64,000 bases of DNA from an uncultured Sphingomonadaceae bacterium (lineage in GTDB: Bacteria > Pseudomonadota > Alphaproteobacteria > Sphingomonadales > Sphingomonadaceae): the NCBI GenBank assembly GCA_947488625.1, contig CANKZR010000001.1, positions 248,001 through 312,000 on the forward strand, written 5' to 3'. This document shows positions 62,082 through 64,000 of the stretch, piece by piece (position 1 is the first letter of the stretch; each line of letters begins with the position of its first letter). The translations under genes were made by a program, and so were the position numbers. Below the pieces are notes generated by a model. The model searched no databases, was not told where the DNA came from, and saw only the letters and a list, made by a program, of their open reading frames with translations.

Positions 62082-62750
62082 TTATTCAGACTGCCCCTTG
62101 AATCCCTGAGCCACGACATACCACTCGCTGGAGCCCTTGCGGCTGGCGGGTGGCTTGGCGTGTTTCACGGTCTTGAAGTGCTTTTTCAGCAGGTCCAGCA
62201 AGTCCTTGTCGGTCCCCCCGGCAAATCCCTTGGCGACAAATGATCCGCCCTTGTCCAGCACCTCTACCGCAAACCAAGCGGCAGCTTCCACCAGCGCCAT
62301 GGTACGCAGGTGATCGGTCTGCTTGTGGCCCACGGTATTGGCGGCCATGTCCGACATTACTAGGTCGGGCGGGCCATCCAGCGCTGCGGTAAGCGCGGCT
62401 GGCGCTTCGTCATCCATGAAATCCATCAGCAGGATCTCGACGCCTTCGATCGGCTCTGTTTCGAGGATATCGATACCAACGATAGCCGCCTTGGGCGCGC
62501 GGCGGCGAACCACCTGCGCCCAGCCGCCGGGCGCGATACCTAGGTCTACCACGCGCTTCGCGCCCTTCACCAGCCCGAACCGGTCGTCCAGCTCGATCAG
62601 CTTGAATGCAGCGCGGCTACGATAGTCCTCCTCCTTCGCGCGTTTCACGTAAGGATCGTTCAGTTGCCGCTCCAGCCAGCGCTGCGAGCTGGCCTTGCGC
62701 TTCTTGGCGCTTTTGAGCCGCCGGTGCGAATCATCTCCTGCGCGTGCCAT
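62082..62750 (-). CDS. rlmE: 23S rRNA (uridine-2'-O-)-methyltransferase RlmE/FtsJ
   Basis: SRAAFKLIELDDRFGL, VVDLGIAPGGWAQVV, DLVMSDMAANTVGHKQTDH, GSFVAKGFAGG. Confidence 0.94.
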   Translation of the reverse strand: MARAGDDSHRRLKSAKKRKASSQRWLERQLNDPYVKRAKEEDYRSRAAFKLIELDDRFGLVKGAKRVVDLGIAPGGWAQVVRRRAPKAAIVGIDILETEPIEGVEILLMDFMDDEAPAALTAALDGPPDLVMSDMAANTVGHKQTDHLRTMALVEAAAWFAVEVLDKGGSFVAKGFAGGTDKDLLDLLKKHFKTVKHAKPPASRKGSSEWYVVAQGFKGQSE

Positions 62751-63931
62751 CAGATCCCCTCCGCGCCCTGCTTCAGGCGGCGCAACGCGGCCTGCGCTTC
62801 AAGCCCGTCGGCATCGGCGGCCATCAGGCTGCGCAATATGCCTTCGCGAATGCCCCGATCGGCCACGCCCAGCCGCTCGGCAGGCCAGATGTCGAGGATC
62901 GTCTCGAGAATGGCGCAACCCGCCACCACCAGATCGGCACGATCCGACCCGATGCAATCCAGCTGGCTGCGCTCCACGGGAGACAGGCTCGACAGGCGTT
63001 GGGAGATCGTGCGCATCGAATCCGAGGGCACGATCAGCCCGTCCACCGCATTACGATCATATTGCGGCAGGCCCAGGTGCACGCTGGCCAGCGTCGTCAC
63101 CGTGCCGCTGGTTCCCAGCAGGCGCTGGTCGGGTGCCTTGTGCTGGTGGATACGTTCGGCGAAATCGGCGAAACTATCTCTAACGCGCTGCTTCATGTCC
63201 TCGTACCGCGCCAGCCTGCCTGCCTTGTCTTCCGGCTCCGCACCCACGGTTTCGGATAGCGACACCACGCCCCATGGAACGCTTTGCCAGTCGATAATGC
63301 GCGGCACGGGTGCGCCCGGTTCGATCAGCACCAGTTCGGTGGACCCGCCGCCGATATCGAAGATGATAGCCGGGCCAATGCCGTCTTCCAGCAGGATGTG
63401 GCATCCCAACACGGCAAGCCGCGCCTCTTCCTGCGCACTGATGATGTCGAGCGCGATGCCGGTCTCCTCGCGCACGCGCTCGATAAAGGCTTCCCCGTTC
63501 GTTGCCCGGCGGCAGGCTTCTGTCGCAACGGATCGGGCAAGGTGGACATTACGCTTGCGTAACTTGTCCGAACAGACCTTCAGTGCGCCCAGTGCACGAT
63601 CCATGGCGTGATTGGACAGGCGTCCGTTCTGCGCCAGACCTTCACCCAGTCGCACAACGCGCGAGAACGCATCGATCACGACGAAGTTCTCGTCAGATGG
63701 GCGCGCGATCAGGAGGCGGCAATTGTTAGTGCCGAGATCGATTGCGGCATAGGCCTGCTTGAAGGATTTGTGCGGGGGGCGGCGCCAGTTGCGGTTTGCT
63801 CGCTGCGCATTGCCATTGTGTTCGCCGGAACTGCTTTGCTGGCCGTGTCTGTTCTTGTGGCGCCTCGCTTGCTCCTCTGGCGCCGTGTTTCTGGCCTTTT
63901 CGCGTCGGTCCGGCGGATTGATGTCCGCCAT
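62750..63931 (-). CDS. Ppx/GppA-family exopolyphosphatase/phosphatase
   Basis: YAAIDLGTNNCRLLIARP and IIFDIGGGSTELVLIE. Confidence 0.93.
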   Translation of the reverse strand: MADINPPDRREKARNTAPEEQARRHKNRHGQQSSSGEHNGNAQRANRNWRRPPHKSFKQAYAAIDLGTNNCRLLIARPSDENFVVIDAFSRVVRLGEGLAQNGRLSNHAMDRALGALKVCSDKLRKRNVHLARSVATEACRRATNGEAFIERVREETGIALDIISAQEEARLAVLGCHILLEDGIGPAIIFDIGGGSTELVLIEPGAPVPRIIDWQSVPWGVVSLSETVGAEPEDKAGRLARYEDMKQRVRDSFADFAERIHQHKAPDQRLLGTSGTVTTLASVHLGLPQYDRNAVDGLIVPSDSMRTISQRLSSLSPVERSQLDCIGSDRADLVVAGCAILETILDIWPAERLGVADRGIREGILRSLMAADADGLEAQAALRRLKQGAEGI

Positions 63932-64000
63932 ACTCGTATACTTTCGCTATTCTATCACCCGCCATTTTCAGCGGAACCTGCCCTCAGGCTAGACCAAGCG

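Overview
This 64 kb window is a GC-rich, gene-dense chromosomal segment. Its content and gene order look like a Sphingomonadales/Erythrobacteraceae-type alphaproteobacterium; that placement is inference from gene content, not a search. I assign about 65 protein-coding genes, mostly housekeeping: nth, dapB, dnaA, rpsT, mutM-ubiE-ubiB-coaBC-dut, murJ-trpS, secB, mltA, katG, ahpF-ahpC, aroC, ruvA-ruvB, acnA, two L,D-transpeptidases, ispG, several cation transporters, a MoxR/DUF58/SpoIIM/RDD gene block, pheA, rlmE and ppx/gppA. I saw no transposase, phage module, CRISPR array, rRNA or tRNA. The points most worth a second look are: (1) a very long Ser/Thr/Gly-rich secreted protein with a PEP-CTERM-like sorting tail, an internal duplication and a structured leader; (2) a CoaBC fusion enzyme with an acidic linker of about 170 aa; (3) a perfect 10-bp hairpin placing a GNAT start codon in its loop; (4) OxyR-like phased tetranucleotides upstream of ahpC, and more weakly katG; (5) the MoxR/DUF58/DUF4129/DUF4350/SpoIIM/RDD block; (6) a DnaA whose Walker A motif lacks the usual first Gly; (7) an exact match to the GAATTCGGCACGAG cDNA-adapter string in an intergenic region. 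All functional names come from motif and family recognition by eye.
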